A DNA stretch of 64,000 nt from JACKNG01 sp040220855. GTDB lineage: Bacteria > Pseudomonadota > Gammaproteobacteria > Ga0077536. Positions 54,873 through 63,892 of the stretch are shown one piece after another. The stretch's first letter is position 1. Each line of letters opens with the position of its first letter. The notes below the pieces were generated by a model, which was not told where the DNA came from, ran no database searches, and was given only the letters and a program-made list of their open reading frames with translations. Where the stretch lies: positions 40,017-104,016 of the forward strand of contig JAVJVZ010000060.1 in the NCBI GenBank assembly GCA_040220855.1, given 5' to 3'. The translations under genes and the position numbers were made by a program.

Positions 54873-55964
54873 ATGACACGAAGTCGCCGGACATCGACCC
54901 TGCGCGTCGCGGCGCTTTTCGTGTTCCTGGCAGTCGGTGTGGCACCACGCACAGTCCGGGCCTGGACGCCGCCCGCACCGACAGCGGATGAGTTCGACTG
55001 GGTTCGACTCGCTTCCGATGAATGGCTGAAGGGCGAGATCAAGGCCATGTACGAGGACTCGCTCGAGTTCGACAGCGAAGAACTGGATCTCCTGACACTC
55101 GACTGGTCCGACATCAAGGAGCTGCGCAGCGCGACGATACTCGACGTGCGCGCGAAGGGTCGTCGTCGCGCCACTGGACGTGTTGTCCTGGAGAAGCGTC
55201 GCCTACGCGTCGGTAACGCTACGGAGATGGCATTCTCCCAGGACGAGATCATCAGCATTACTGCCGGTACGCCCCGCGAGATCAACTACTGGAGCGCAAA
55301 GGTTTCGGCAGGCGGCACGATCCGCGAAGGCAATACGCAACAGACGGAAGCGAGCGCACAAGCGAAGCTGCAGCGCCGTACGGTTACCGACCGCATCCGC
55401 ATGGACTACCTCGGCAACTATGCACGCACGGCGGCGCAGGAAACGGCGAACAATCACCGCGCACACGGCACCTGGGATCGTTTCGCGACGGACCGCTTCT
55501 TCCTGCGCCCGATCTTCTCCGAGTATTTTCGCGACGCGTTCCAGAACGTTTCGCATCGTCTTACTGCCGGGCTGGGGGCGGGTTACCAGCTCATCGATAC
55601 CGCGCAGACCGAGTGGGAGGTCGCGGCCGGGCCCGCCTACCAGATGATCTGGTTCGAGGACGTGGGGCCTGGCGAAGATGCCATGGAGAACAACCCGGCC
55701 ATCGTTGCCGCAATGGTGTTCCGACACGAACTGACCAGGTCGATCGATTTCGCCTACGACTACCGGCTCATGCTGACGAGCGAGCGCGCCGGGCGTTACA
55801 ACCATCACATGGTCAGTGGCCTCGCAATCGAGCTCACGGACCGCCTCGATCTCGATCTCACGCTGATCTGGGACCGTACGGCGAGTCCTCAACGCGAGGA
55901 CGATGGCAGCCTGCCTCGCCGAAACGACTGGCGCTACATGGTTGGCGTCGGCTGGAACTTCTGA
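54873..55964 (+). CDS. DUF481 family outer-membrane protein
   Basis: 363 residues. Signal peptide ending near PRTVRAW, then a soluble N-terminal part with WLKGEIKAMYEDSLEFDSEELDLLTLDW (split: LKGEIKAMYEDSLEFDS, LDLLTLDWSDIKEL), an SH3-like strand pattern. The C-terminal 240 residues are a DUF481 barrel (AGGTIREGNTQQTEASAQ to WRYMVGVGWNF, ending in Phe). Substrates of DUF481 proteins are unknown. It lies 99 bases after the FadL-type gene in the same direction. Confidence 0.85.
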   Translation: MTRSRRTSTLRVAALFVFLAVGVAPRTVRAWTPPAPTADEFDWVRLASDEWLKGEIKAMYEDSLEFDSEELDLLTLDWSDIKELRSATILDVRAKGRRRATGRVVLEKRRLRVGNATEMAFSQDEIISITAGTPREINYWSAKVSAGGTIREGNTQQTEASAQAKLQRRTVTDRIRMDYLGNYARTAAQETANNHRAHGTWDRFATDRFFLRPIFSEYFRDAFQNVSHRLTAGLGAGYQLIDTAQTEWEVAAGPAYQMIWFEDVGPGEDAMENNPAIVAAMVFRHELTRSIDFAYDYRLMLTSERAGRYNHHMVSGLAIELTDRLDLDLTLIWDRTASPQREDDGSLPRRNDWRYMVGVGWNF

Positions 55965-56173
55965 CGCATTCGCGACGTCGGGGCAATGGCGGCGCGCGCA
56001 GAAGCGGGATCGGATCATCCCGTCGAGCAGCGTGGCCCGGGCGGCGCCCAGCCCCGTCGCGCTTGGTGAGCCGTTTCCCGGCGTGCCGCCACTGTCGGTC
56101 GGACTGGCAGGGGCTCGCCGCCGGCGTTCAACGCCAGGCGGCCACCGCGCCGCTACGCCCTCGGCGTTTGCGG

Positions 56174-57124
56174 CTATGCGGCTGGCACGACGGTATTGCG
56201 CTGCGTACCGAGGTCGATACGGCCGTCGACGCTGGCGATCCGTGCTTCGACGACGTCACCGTCTCGCAGATACTCGCGACGGCGTGACTGCGCGCGCACG
56301 AAGGCGTGCCACTTGACGCGCTCCGGCAGCAGGCCCATCAGCTTCACCAGCAGCGCCGAGGGCACGCGCAGCGCGCAGCCGGCGGGCGTGCCGGTCGCGA
56401 TCAGGTCGCCGCAGTACAGGTCCTGCAGTGCCGACAGCTCGCTCAGCGTCTCCGCAGGACCGAACACCAGGTTCGCGGTGCTGTCGGCCTGGCGCTCTTC
56501 GCCGTTGACCGTCAGCCGTAGCCGCAGATCGCCGATCAGCGCGAAGTCCTGCTCGTCGAGCAGGCACAGGCAGGGCCCGACCGGGCCGAAGCTGCGATAG
56601 CTCTTGCCCTTGTAGAACTGCATCTGCGGGATCTGGACGTCGCGCGCGGAGTAGTCGTTGACGATGACGATACCGGCGACGTAGCGGTGCAGTGCGTCCT
56701 CGCCGATGTCGATCGCGCGGTCGATGTCACGCTTCAACACCAGGCCGAGCTCGATCTCGTAGTCGAGCAAGGTCACGTGGCGCGGACGGATGACATCGGC
56801 GTCCGCCGCGACGATACAGCTCGAGGCCTTGCGGAAGATCATGTTGAAAGTCTTGGCGTCCGGGTCGAGACCCGACTCGATCATGTGCTGGCGATAGTTC
56901 GCACCCTGGCAGATGAACTGCTGGTTCCGGGTCACCGGCGACAGCAGCTGCACCGCGCTGCGATCCAGCGTGGAGGCAGCCGTGCGCAGCGCGCCGTCCT
57001 CGTGCGCGCGCAGGAACTCGCCGGTGGTGGTATGCGTACCCTCGAAGGGGGTGATGCGATTCCCTTCGACGATGCCCCAGCGGCGCTCGCCGGCGTGCTC
57101 GAAGTGCAGTACGTGGGTGGCCAT
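56174..57124 (-). CDS. Fumarylacetoacetate hydrolase (FAH) family protein
   Basis: 316 residues. FAH-fold enzymes cleave or hydrate beta-diketo or 2-oxo acids. Metal ligands are expected in LLDYEIELGLVLKRDI and VIVNDYSARDVQIPQ, and FGPVGPCL and IATGTPAGCAL are family motifs. GGAG eight bases before the ATG at 57124 sets the start. It is last in the monooxygenase/dioxygenase operon, so it likely acts on the ring-fission product. Confidence 0.9.
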   Translation of the reverse strand: MATHVLHFEHAGERRWGIVEGNRITPFEGTHTTTGEFLRAHEDGALRTAASTLDRSAVQLLSPVTRNQQFICQGANYRQHMIESGLDPDAKTFNMIFRKASSCIVAADADVIRPRHVTLLDYEIELGLVLKRDIDRAIDIGEDALHRYVAGIVIVNDYSARDVQIPQMQFYKGKSYRSFGPVGPCLCLLDEQDFALIGDLRLRLTVNGEERQADSTANLVFGPAETLSELSALQDLYCGDLIATGTPAGCALRVPSALLVKLMGLLPERVKWHAFVRAQSRRREYLRDGDVVEARIASVDGRIDLGTQRNTVVPAA

Positions 57125-57164
57125 GCGCAATCTCCGGGGGTGGTGGGCGGCGGTGCGGAGCCCG

Positions 57165-58238
57165 TCAACCGAACGTCTTCATGAGCGTGAACAGCTTGCC
57201 CGGCGTGACGTCCGGGCTGCGGCGCAGGCCGCGCCACAGCGCGGCGAGATTGGCGAGGGTCAGTTTGGGACGGGTGAAGCTCGCCGGCATCGGCTGGCCC
57301 CACTGCGCCATGTCCTCGCGCGCGGCCGGGTGCACGCCGGTCGGCACTGCCGTGGTGAAGCGATCGCCGTCGCAGTAGTGCTCGTGCTTGTCGCCCCAGG
57401 GGTCTTCCCAGTAGTCGAAGATCTGGCTGCCGAGAACGTGGCGGCCCATACCCCAGGCGTGGCGCCAGCCGGCATCGCGCAGGACGCGCTGGCCCATGCC
57501 GACGGCGTCGGCGTCGACGACCTCGAAGGCGGCGTGGTTGAACCGCGGTGCGAAGCCCTGCACGAGGGCCAGGGTATGGTGGTCGGCCGGCTCGTCGCCG
57601 AGATCGAGGCGCATGAATGCGACCGCCGGCGAGCCATCGGGCAACACCTGCAGGTCGCTCGGGATGAAGCCGAAATGCGCCGTGTACCAAGCGCATGTCG
57701 CCTGGTAGTCGGCGACCTCGAGGGCAACGTGGCCCAGCTTGAGAACCTCCGGCGGGCGGCGTGGCGGCCGCTGCGTGGCGTCGACGCGTGCCGGGTGATC
57801 GGGGTCGTTGAGCGCCAGGGCGGCGCGGCGGGGCAGTGCTGCGGACGCGGTCTGGCCGTGGACCGCGTGCACGACGAAGCCCGACGGATCCTTCAGCGCA
57901 ACCAGTTCACCTCCCCCCGGCAGGCTGGTGGGCGCGATGGCCGTGGCGCACGACAGCGCGGCCAGCCGCTCGAGGTCGGCGGGCTCGGCGACGTTCAGGG
58001 CGAAGCCGACGAAACGCGCGCGCGGCCCGTGGCGCACCACGTAGCACAGCGGGGCGCTGCCGGTGCCGCGCAGGACCAGGCAGGCGTCGTCGCGCGCGAC
58101 TTCGACTAGGCCGAAATCGTCCAGGTAACGCGCGGCGAGCCCCAGGTCCGGGCGCTCGAAGATCAGGTAGGCAAGCGCGCTGGCGCGCACGGTCGGGTGC
58201 GGGTGGCGGCTCGGTTGCGGGGTGGTCAGTGTAGCCAT
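57165..58238 (-). CDS. Extradiol (VOC-fold) ring-cleavage dioxygenase
   Basis: 357 residues with two VOC modules, the type I extradiol dioxygenase layout. In the C-terminal module the predicted Fe(II) ligands are His170 (KLGHVALEV), His235 (RFNHAAFEV) and Glu286 (KHEHYCDGDRF). It would open a catechol-type ring made by the monooxygenase encoded 12 bases upstream. The tail of about 65 residues after the second module is longer than in well-known members. The exact catechol is not known. Confidence 0.88.
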   Translation of the reverse strand: MATLTTPQPSRHPHPTVRASALAYLIFERPDLGLAARYLDDFGLVEVARDDACLVLRGTGSAPLCYVVRHGPRARFVGFALNVAEPADLERLAALSCATAIAPTSLPGGGELVALKDPSGFVVHAVHGQTASAALPRRAALALNDPDHPARVDATQRPPRRPPEVLKLGHVALEVADYQATCAWYTAHFGFIPSDLQVLPDGSPAVAFMRLDLGDEPADHHTLALVQGFAPRFNHAAFEVVDADAVGMGQRVLRDAGWRHAWGMGRHVLGSQIFDYWEDPWGDKHEHYCDGDRFTTAVPTGVHPAAREDMAQWGQPMPASFTRPKLTLANLAALWRGLRRSPDVTPGKLFTLMKTFG

Positions 58239-58250
58239 GACGGAATGTCC

Positions 58251-59936
58251 TCAGGGTGTGGCGGCGCGCAGCTCACCAGCGCCGCGCGGTGTACCGAGCA
58301 GGGCGAGCGACTCGCGCACCAGCCGCGAAGCCTCCTCGACCGGGCCGTGGTGCATCACGATGCGATCGGGCCGGACGATCGCCGCCCAGCCGGCGGGCGC
58401 GCCGCCCGGCACGAGCGCGTCGGCGATATCCTCGGCTGCCGCGACGCCGGGAGCGCGCTCGAGATGCTGACCGCGGTGAGCGATCGGTACACAGCGACCA
58501 CCAACCGCGGCCAGCGCGGCGCGCGCCTCGTCGTCGAGATGGGGCCCGGGGTCGCGGCCGAATCCGACCAGGCAGAAGCCGCCGCCGAGCACCTCGTCGC
58601 TCGCCAGCAGCGCGCCATCGGGCGTGCGCAGCCAGCCCTGCGGCAGCAGGCCGCCGCGCACCAGCGGGCCGCGCGCGCCGCCGCTGACGAACAGGCCGTC
58701 GGTGTACTCGTTCTTCGGTTTCATGCCCAGGTTGTCGAACCAGCGGCGCATCGCGGGCAGCAGGCGGAGCGCGCGGATGCCGCCGTGGATAGTCCCGGCT
58801 GCGACGATCGATCGCGGCATGATCAGCCGCCCCAGGAACTGCGCCAGTCCGATCATCGCCTTCGCGTGTGGCCGGCGCTCGCGGTCATAGCTCGCCAGCA
58901 TCGCGGCATCGGCCCGCCCCTGTACCACCCAGGCCAGCTTCCAGCCCAGGTTGGCGGCATCGCGCAGCCCGGCGACGAGGCCCTGCCCGGCGAACGGCGG
59001 CGTGACGTGCGCGGCATCGCCGACCAGGAACACGCGGCCGCGCGAGAAGGCATCCACCGCGCGGGCATGGAAGCGGTAGACCGCACGACGCTCGATGGTG
59101 ACCGGGGTGTTGCCCACCCACGGCGCGAGCAACGCGCGCACGCTGTCGTCCCGCTCCATCGTCGCCGCCGACTCGCCACGCCGGAGCATGAACTCCCAGC
59201 GCTGGCGGCCGCCCGGCGCACACATGTGCACGGCGGGACGCGCCGGGTCGCAGGAGAACTCGACGTGATCGATCGGCGTGGGGATGTCGAGCGCGTCGAC
59301 GATCAGCCAGTCCTCGGCATAGGTGCGTCCGGCAAACTCCTGGCCGATGCGCTTGCGCACCAGCGAGCTGGCGCCGTCGGCGCCGACCAGGTAGCTCGCC
59401 GCGACGCGGCGCGTGACGCCGTCGACCGTGCGCAAGCTTGCACTGACGCCAGTGGTCGTCTCCTCGAAGTCGACCAGCTCGGTCGACGTCCAGGTCGTTA
59501 CCGACTGGCGCGCGGTGAGCCGGGCACGCAGCGCGCGCTCGAGGTCGGGTTGGTGGAAGGTCACCAGGCGCGGGTGGCCATCGGTTTCGCCGCAGCTGTC
59601 GATGCGGGCGAAGTGCCCGAACGCGGGGGAATGCAGTCGCACGGTCGGGATCGCGATGCGCTCGAAAGCGTCCTCTGACAGGCCGGCGAGCTGCAGGATC
59701 CGCAGCGCCTCGTTGTCGAGCGCGATCGCGCGCGGCGCCAGGTAGATGTCGGCAGCGCGGTCGATGACCAGGGTACTCACACCGTGCTCGCCGAGCAGGT
59801 TGGCGAGCGCGGCGCCGACCGGGCCGAAGCCGACGATGAGCACGTCGAAGCGGTCCCGCGGGGAACTCGCAGGTGGCACCGCAGGGGCTTCAACGGCGGG
59901 TCGGGCAGCGTGGTCCGATGGTAGCGACGAAGGCAT
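58251..59936 (-). CDS. FAD-dependent aromatic monooxygenase (MhpA/PheA-like)
   Basis: 561-residue class A flavin hydroxylase. VLIVGFGPVGAALANLL binds the ADP part of FAD (about 40-56), ALDNEALRILQ follows, and VFLVGDAAHVTPPFAGQGL is the GD motif contacting the FAD ribityl chain. A thioredoxin-like C-terminal domain completes the MhpA-type length. It probably hydroxylates a phenol to give a catechol for the next enzyme. GAGGAGG seven bases before the ATG at 59936 fixes the start. First gene of the operon. Confidence 0.9.
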   Translation of the reverse strand: MPSSLPSDHAARPAVEAPAVPPASSPRDRFDVLIVGFGPVGAALANLLGEHGVSTLVIDRAADIYLAPRAIALDNEALRILQLAGLSEDAFERIAIPTVRLHSPAFGHFARIDSCGETDGHPRLVTFHQPDLERALRARLTARQSVTTWTSTELVDFEETTTGVSASLRTVDGVTRRVAASYLVGADGASSLVRKRIGQEFAGRTYAEDWLIVDALDIPTPIDHVEFSCDPARPAVHMCAPGGRQRWEFMLRRGESAATMERDDSVRALLAPWVGNTPVTIERRAVYRFHARAVDAFSRGRVFLVGDAAHVTPPFAGQGLVAGLRDAANLGWKLAWVVQGRADAAMLASYDRERRPHAKAMIGLAQFLGRLIMPRSIVAAGTIHGGIRALRLLPAMRRWFDNLGMKPKNEYTDGLFVSGGARGPLVRGGLLPQGWLRTPDGALLASDEVLGGGFCLVGFGRDPGPHLDDEARAALAAVGGRCVPIAHRGQHLERAPGVAAAEDIADALVPGGAPAGWAAIVRPDRIVMHHGPVEEASRLVRESLALLGTPRGAGELRAATP

Positions 59937-59964
59937 GCGACGACCTCCTCGGCAGCGCATTGAA

Positions 59965-59996
59965 TGATAATATAATCATATCTGATGAAAATATCA
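59965..59996. promoter_or_regulatory. Two tandem TGAT-N6-ATCA operators between the ring-cleavage operon and tetR
   Basis: TGAT-N6-ATCA occurs at 59965-59978 and again at 59983-59996, with centres 18 bp apart. The stretch is very AT-rich compared with its surroundings and lies in the 105-bp divergent gap, where a promoter is also expected. The spacing suits two TetR-type dimers on one DNA face region. Likely operator of the neighbouring TetR protein. Confidence 0.65.
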
Positions 59997-60041
59997 ATTC
60001 AGTTCCGGTACACTCCGTGCGCCACCCGCTGAGCCCTCGCC

Positions 60042-60761
60042 ATGTCACGATCAGCTCCCAGGTCCACAACCGCCCGGCGCAAGCCGCGCTCCGGTGCGGA
60101 GCCGGCGCGCGGCGCGCTACGCCGGCGTGCGACCCGCGCGCAGCTGCTCGACGCGGCCTTCCACCTGATGGCCGAGCGCGGCGCCGACGGTGTCACCATC
60201 AAGGAGATCACGGACACCGCTGACGTCGGCTTCGGCTCCTTCTACAACCACTTCGAATCGAAGCAGGCGATCCACGCCGCCGTCATCGAGCGCGAGTACG
60301 CCGCCCACGCCGACGCCCTCGACCGGCTGGTGGCGGACGTCGACGACGTTGCCGAGGTGGTCGCGATCGCCGTGCGTCACACCCTCGAGCGCGCCGGGCG
60401 CGAGCCCGTGTGGGGCCGCTTCCTCGTGCGCGAGGGCTTCTCCTCGGCGAGTCTCTCCGACGGACTGGGCGCGCGTTTCCTGCGTGACGTGCAGCGCGGG
60501 CTCGCGTGCAGACGCTTCACTTGCGACGATCCGCTCGCGGCCTTCCTGCTCGGTGCGGGTGGCGTACTCGCCGCCGCCGCGGTCGCGCTGCTCGCGGAAG
60601 CACCGCCGCCCGCGCTGACAGCGCTCGATGCGCACGGCGCGACGTTGCCGGAGCGCACGGCCGCGGCGCTGCTGCGCGTGCTGGGCCTGCCCGCGTCGGA
60701 GGCCGCCGAGATCGCGCGGCGGCCGCTGCCACGGGTGGCGGACGAGGAGCCAGCGCTGTAG
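60042..60761 (+). CDS. TetR family transcriptional regulator
   Basis: 239 residues. After a basic N-terminal tail, the TetR helix-turn-helix spans about 28-75 (RAQLLDAAFHLMAERGADGV, TIKEITDTADVGFGSFYNHF). The C-terminal ligand domain is alanine-rich. It is divergent from the aromatic operon and faces tandem inverted repeats, so it likely represses that operon and itself until an aromatic ligand binds. Confidence 0.9.
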   Translation: MSRSAPRSTTARRKPRSGAEPARGALRRRATRAQLLDAAFHLMAERGADGVTIKEITDTADVGFGSFYNHFESKQAIHAAVIEREYAAHADALDRLVADVDDVAEVVAIAVRHTLERAGREPVWGRFLVREGFSSASLSDGLGARFLRDVQRGLACRRFTCDDPLAAFLLGAGGVLAAAAVALLAEAPPPALTALDAHGATLPERTAAALLRVLGLPASEAAEIARRPLPRVADEEPAL

Positions 60762-60894
60762 CCGGCCCGGATCCCCGGCCACGGCAGCGTGACGGGAGCC
60801 ACTCCCGACGCGTGACGGGAAGCGTGCGTTGCCCCCGGCGGCCGCGCGTTGCGCCGGTCAATGGCGCAAAGAGCCCGGGGCACTTTACGACGGA

Positions 60895-61488
60895 CTACTC
60901 TCGCTCTACTTCGCCCGGCAACCCGCGAGCCCGCGCGTCCTTCAGCGCCCGCGCGTGCCACTCGAACTCGTCGAGGAACGGCTTCGCCCAATCGTTCATT
61001 CGGTCGTCCGTCGGCGTACCGTCCTCGGCGAATGCGTCCTGGACGCGCGGAATCGGCAGCAGCGAAGGAATGCTTGCCATGCCGAGTTCCGCCAGCGTCA
61101 TGCGCAGCTGCATGGCCGCGCGGACGCCGCCGAAGCTGCCAGCCGAGTAGCATGCGATGGCCGAAGGTCGGTAGAACCATTCTTCCAGGAAGTGATCGAG
61201 AAGGTTCTTCAACGCCGGGGGGATGCCATGGTTGTACTCGCCACTGACGATGAGAAAGCCGTCGGACGCGCGGATGATTTCGGCGAGGCGTTCCATCACA
61301 CGCGGCGCCGTGCCGGGCGCGTACTCTTTGTACATCCGATCGAGCAGCGGTAAGGGATGATCTGCGACGTCAATCAATGTCGACTGGTGCCCGCGGTCCG
61401 CAACAGCGCGCTGCAGGTACCTTGCCGCTTTGATGCCTTGGCGTTCGGAACGCACCGAGCCGTAGATCAGGGTCAGGTTCAATGCCAT
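60895..61488 (-). CDS. NADPH-dependent FMN reductase family protein
   Basis: 197-residue flavodoxin-fold reductase. LIYGSVRSERQGIK is the FMN-phosphate loop (GSxR), and FLIVSGEYNHGIPPALKNLLDH is the second FMN-binding signature. It could supply reduced flavin or reduce quinones. It is convergent with tetR with a 133-base gap, so linkage to the aromatic cluster is not shown. Bases 61489-61682 upstream have no clear gene. Confidence 0.88.
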   Translation of the reverse strand: MALNLTLIYGSVRSERQGIKAARYLQRAVADRGHQSTLIDVADHPLPLLDRMYKEYAPGTAPRVMERLAEIIRASDGFLIVSGEYNHGIPPALKNLLDHFLEEWFYRPSAIACYSAGSFGGVRAAMQLRMTLAELGMASIPSLLPIPRVQDAFAEDGTPTDDRMNDWAKPFLDEFEWHARALKDARARGLPGEVERE

Positions 61489-61682
61489 CGGTCGATCCTC
61501 ATCGTATTGAGTTCACGCTTCGACCACGAACCCGGACGCACACGATGCGCGAGGTCTGCGGGCCGCGCTTCGAGGGCACGTGCGTCGGAGGCGAATACGC
61601 TCGGTGTCATGCAGGGCGCCCATCCTGCTCTCCGACAACGCGCATGGACGAACATTCCCCGAGTTCTCTGCGGCTTGTGCGC

Positions 61683-63494
61683 CTAGCGCACTTCCGTGTC
61701 GGATGACCTCGAGGAAAGCGCGCGCGGGTCGAAGCGCGTGTCGGTATCGAACAATGCCGCCAGCTCCGTGGCGGCTTCCTTCGCAGTCTGGACGAGCCCT
61801 GCCTGGTCATCCAGGTAGCGGCGCTGGCGCTCGAGCGCCGTCTCGTCATGCGCCCTGAAAGTGATGACTGCGCGGCGCGCGCCGCGCGGGTGCATGCCGA
61901 GCGCGATCAGCAGCTCTTCACTGAGGCGCAGCGAGCTGTGGTAGAGCTCGCGCTCGACGAAAGCAACGTCGAGGTCCTTGAGCCGGGTCCAGTGATGCCG
62001 GTCGCGCGCACGGGCGAATATGCGGACGGCGGGGAAGTGGCGACGTGTCAGTTCGGCGAGCTTCAACGAGGCTTCGGCATCGTCGAGTGCCAGCACCAGC
62101 GCACGGGCTCGGCCGAGCCCGGCGGCGTGGAGCAGGTCGAGGTCGGTTGCGTTGCCGTAATAGGCCTTCTGTCCGTACTGCCGCACCATCTCGACCTGCT
62201 CAGGATTGATGTCCAGCGCCGTGAACGGGATGCGCAGCGCGCGCAGGATGCGACCGACCACGGTGCCGAAGCGCCCGAACCCGGCGATGACGACCGCACC
62301 GCCATCGTCCTGTGGCATCTCGAATGCCGGCGCCGCCGGCGGTGGCGCAAGGACGGACAGCAGTCGCGCGGTCAGCGCGTAGGCAACCGGCGTCAGCGCC
62401 ATGGACAAGGTCACCACGACTATCAGCAGTGCCGCCGTCTCAGCCTCGATGACCCCGACTTCGCGTGCCAGGCCGAACAGGATGAAAGCGAACTCCCCGC
62501 CCTGGCACAACACGGCCGCAAGCCTCGTCGCTGCAGGCCAGGCCAGCCTGAACGCGCGCCCGACCAGCAGCAGCACGGCGAACTTGATGACCATCAGCGT
62601 CAGGACCAACGCGAATACGCGTCCCGGCTGCGCAGCGAGCAGGCCAAGATCCGCGGACATGCCGACGGATATGAAGAACAGCCCGAGCAGCAACCCCTCG
62701 AATGGATGTAACCGGGCTTCGAGTTCGTGACGGTACTCCGAATCGGCAAGCAGCACGCCGGCGAGGAAAGCCCCGAGCGTTGCCGACAGTCCGACCGCCT
62801 CCATCAGCACCGTCGTCGCCACCACGACCAGCAGCGCCGTCGCGGTGAACAGCTCCGAAACGCCGCTGCGGGCGACCAGTTGAAACACGGGCCGAAGGAG
62901 AAACCGACTGGCCAGGAACAGTCCGCCGCACACGAGCGCCAGACGCAGCAGCCCGCCGAGTGGATCGACTTCGTCCAATGCCGCTGAACTCGCCAACAGG
63001 GGCACCACGGCCAGCAGGGGGATCACCGCGATGTCCTGGAACAGCAGGATGGCGAAGCTGGCGCGCCCGTGATGGGCGGGCAACTCCTTCTTCTCCGCCA
63101 GCAGCTGCAACACGAAGGCCGTCGACGACATGGCGAGACCGAAGCCGATGACAAGTGCCACGCCGATCCCGAACCCTGCCACGAACGCCACGGCCGAGAG
63201 CGCGGACGCGGTGACGAGCAGCTGTGCGGAGCCCATGCCGAAGATCGGACGCCGCAGTGCCCATAGTCGCGCCGGTTGGAGCTCGAGGCCGATGACGAAT
63301 AGCAACAACACCACGCCGAATTCGGCGAGGTGTGCCGCACTCTCCACGTCGTCGATGAGGCCGGTAGTCCAAGGCCCGATCAGGACACCAGCCACCAGGT
63401 AGCCGAGCACCGCGGCGAAGCCAAGGCGTTTCATCACCGCGACGCAGACGACGGCGGCGGCCAGGTAGATGGCAACGTGATGCAGTTCACTCAT
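61683..63494 (-). CDS. CPA2 family monovalent cation:proton antiporter (Kef-type)
   Basis: 603 residues. About 12 helices (1-390) form the Na+/H+ exchanger fold, with GLAMSSTAFVLQLLAEKKE and the ion-binding LFQDIAVIPLLAVVP (QD motif). A TrkA-N/KTN domain follows (about 400-520; VVIAGFGRFGTVVGRILRAL), which binds nucleotides and gates potassium efflux in KefB/KefC. A charged tail follows. I chose the ATG at 63494 over an alternative 17 codons upstream because SELHHVAIYLAAAVV is the usual start of helix 1. Confidence 0.9.
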   Translation of the reverse strand: MSELHHVAIYLAAAVVCVAVMKRLGFAAVLGYLVAGVLIGPWTTGLIDDVESAAHLAEFGVVLLLFVIGLELQPARLWALRRPIFGMGSAQLLVTASALSAVAFVAGFGIGVALVIGFGLAMSSTAFVLQLLAEKKELPAHHGRASFAILLFQDIAVIPLLAVVPLLASSAALDEVDPLGGLLRLALVCGGLFLASRFLLRPVFQLVARSGVSELFTATALLVVVATTVLMEAVGLSATLGAFLAGVLLADSEYRHELEARLHPFEGLLLGLFFISVGMSADLGLLAAQPGRVFALVLTLMVIKFAVLLLVGRAFRLAWPAATRLAAVLCQGGEFAFILFGLAREVGVIEAETAALLIVVVTLSMALTPVAYALTARLLSVLAPPPAAPAFEMPQDDGGAVVIAGFGRFGTVVGRILRALRIPFTALDINPEQVEMVRQYGQKAYYGNATDLDLLHAAGLGRARALVLALDDAEASLKLAELTRRHFPAVRIFARARDRHHWTRLKDLDVAFVERELYHSSLRLSEELLIALGMHPRGARRAVITFRAHDETALERQRRYLDDQAGLVQTAKEAATELAALFDTDTRFDPRALSSRSSDTEVR

Positions 63495-63892
63495 GTCGAC
63501 CTGTGAGCCTCCGAGCCCAGTTCCAAGAGATGCCGTACTGGACAATCGCGGCGAGATGAATGGGCCAAAGCGCTTTACGCGACTCGCGTATATGCGTCAG
63601 TGCACAAAGCAAGCGACCGACTTTCATCGTCAGCTCATCGTTGTTGCACGAGCTTCTCCGCGCTCGGACAGCTGGACATTCACGGCAGATCTGCGCAATC
63701 ACCAATATCCACTGCGTGATCGAAGCAATGCAATTCCGACAAAATTGTGAAACCTGCGCCCTTCGCATGAGGAGACTCTCGCTAGACGTCCTGGTCCACA
63801 CCTGCCTCGCGCCCACTACGCGAACCGATTGGCATCGCGATCTTCCGTACGTTATTGCATTCTAAATAGCTGATCCGAATTGTGCTACACCG
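63495..63892. other. AT-richer intergenic region
   Basis: About 400 bases upstream of the antiporter gene. No convincing gene, RNA or repeat is seen. The antiporter promoter should lie here, but no clear -10/-35 pair was identified. Confidence 0.5.

Noticed and set aside
55965..56173. Continuation of a coding frame past the DUF481 gene with CRHCRSDW
   Set aside because: Not supported by a start, a ribosome site or a recognisable fold; 209-bp gap left unassigned.
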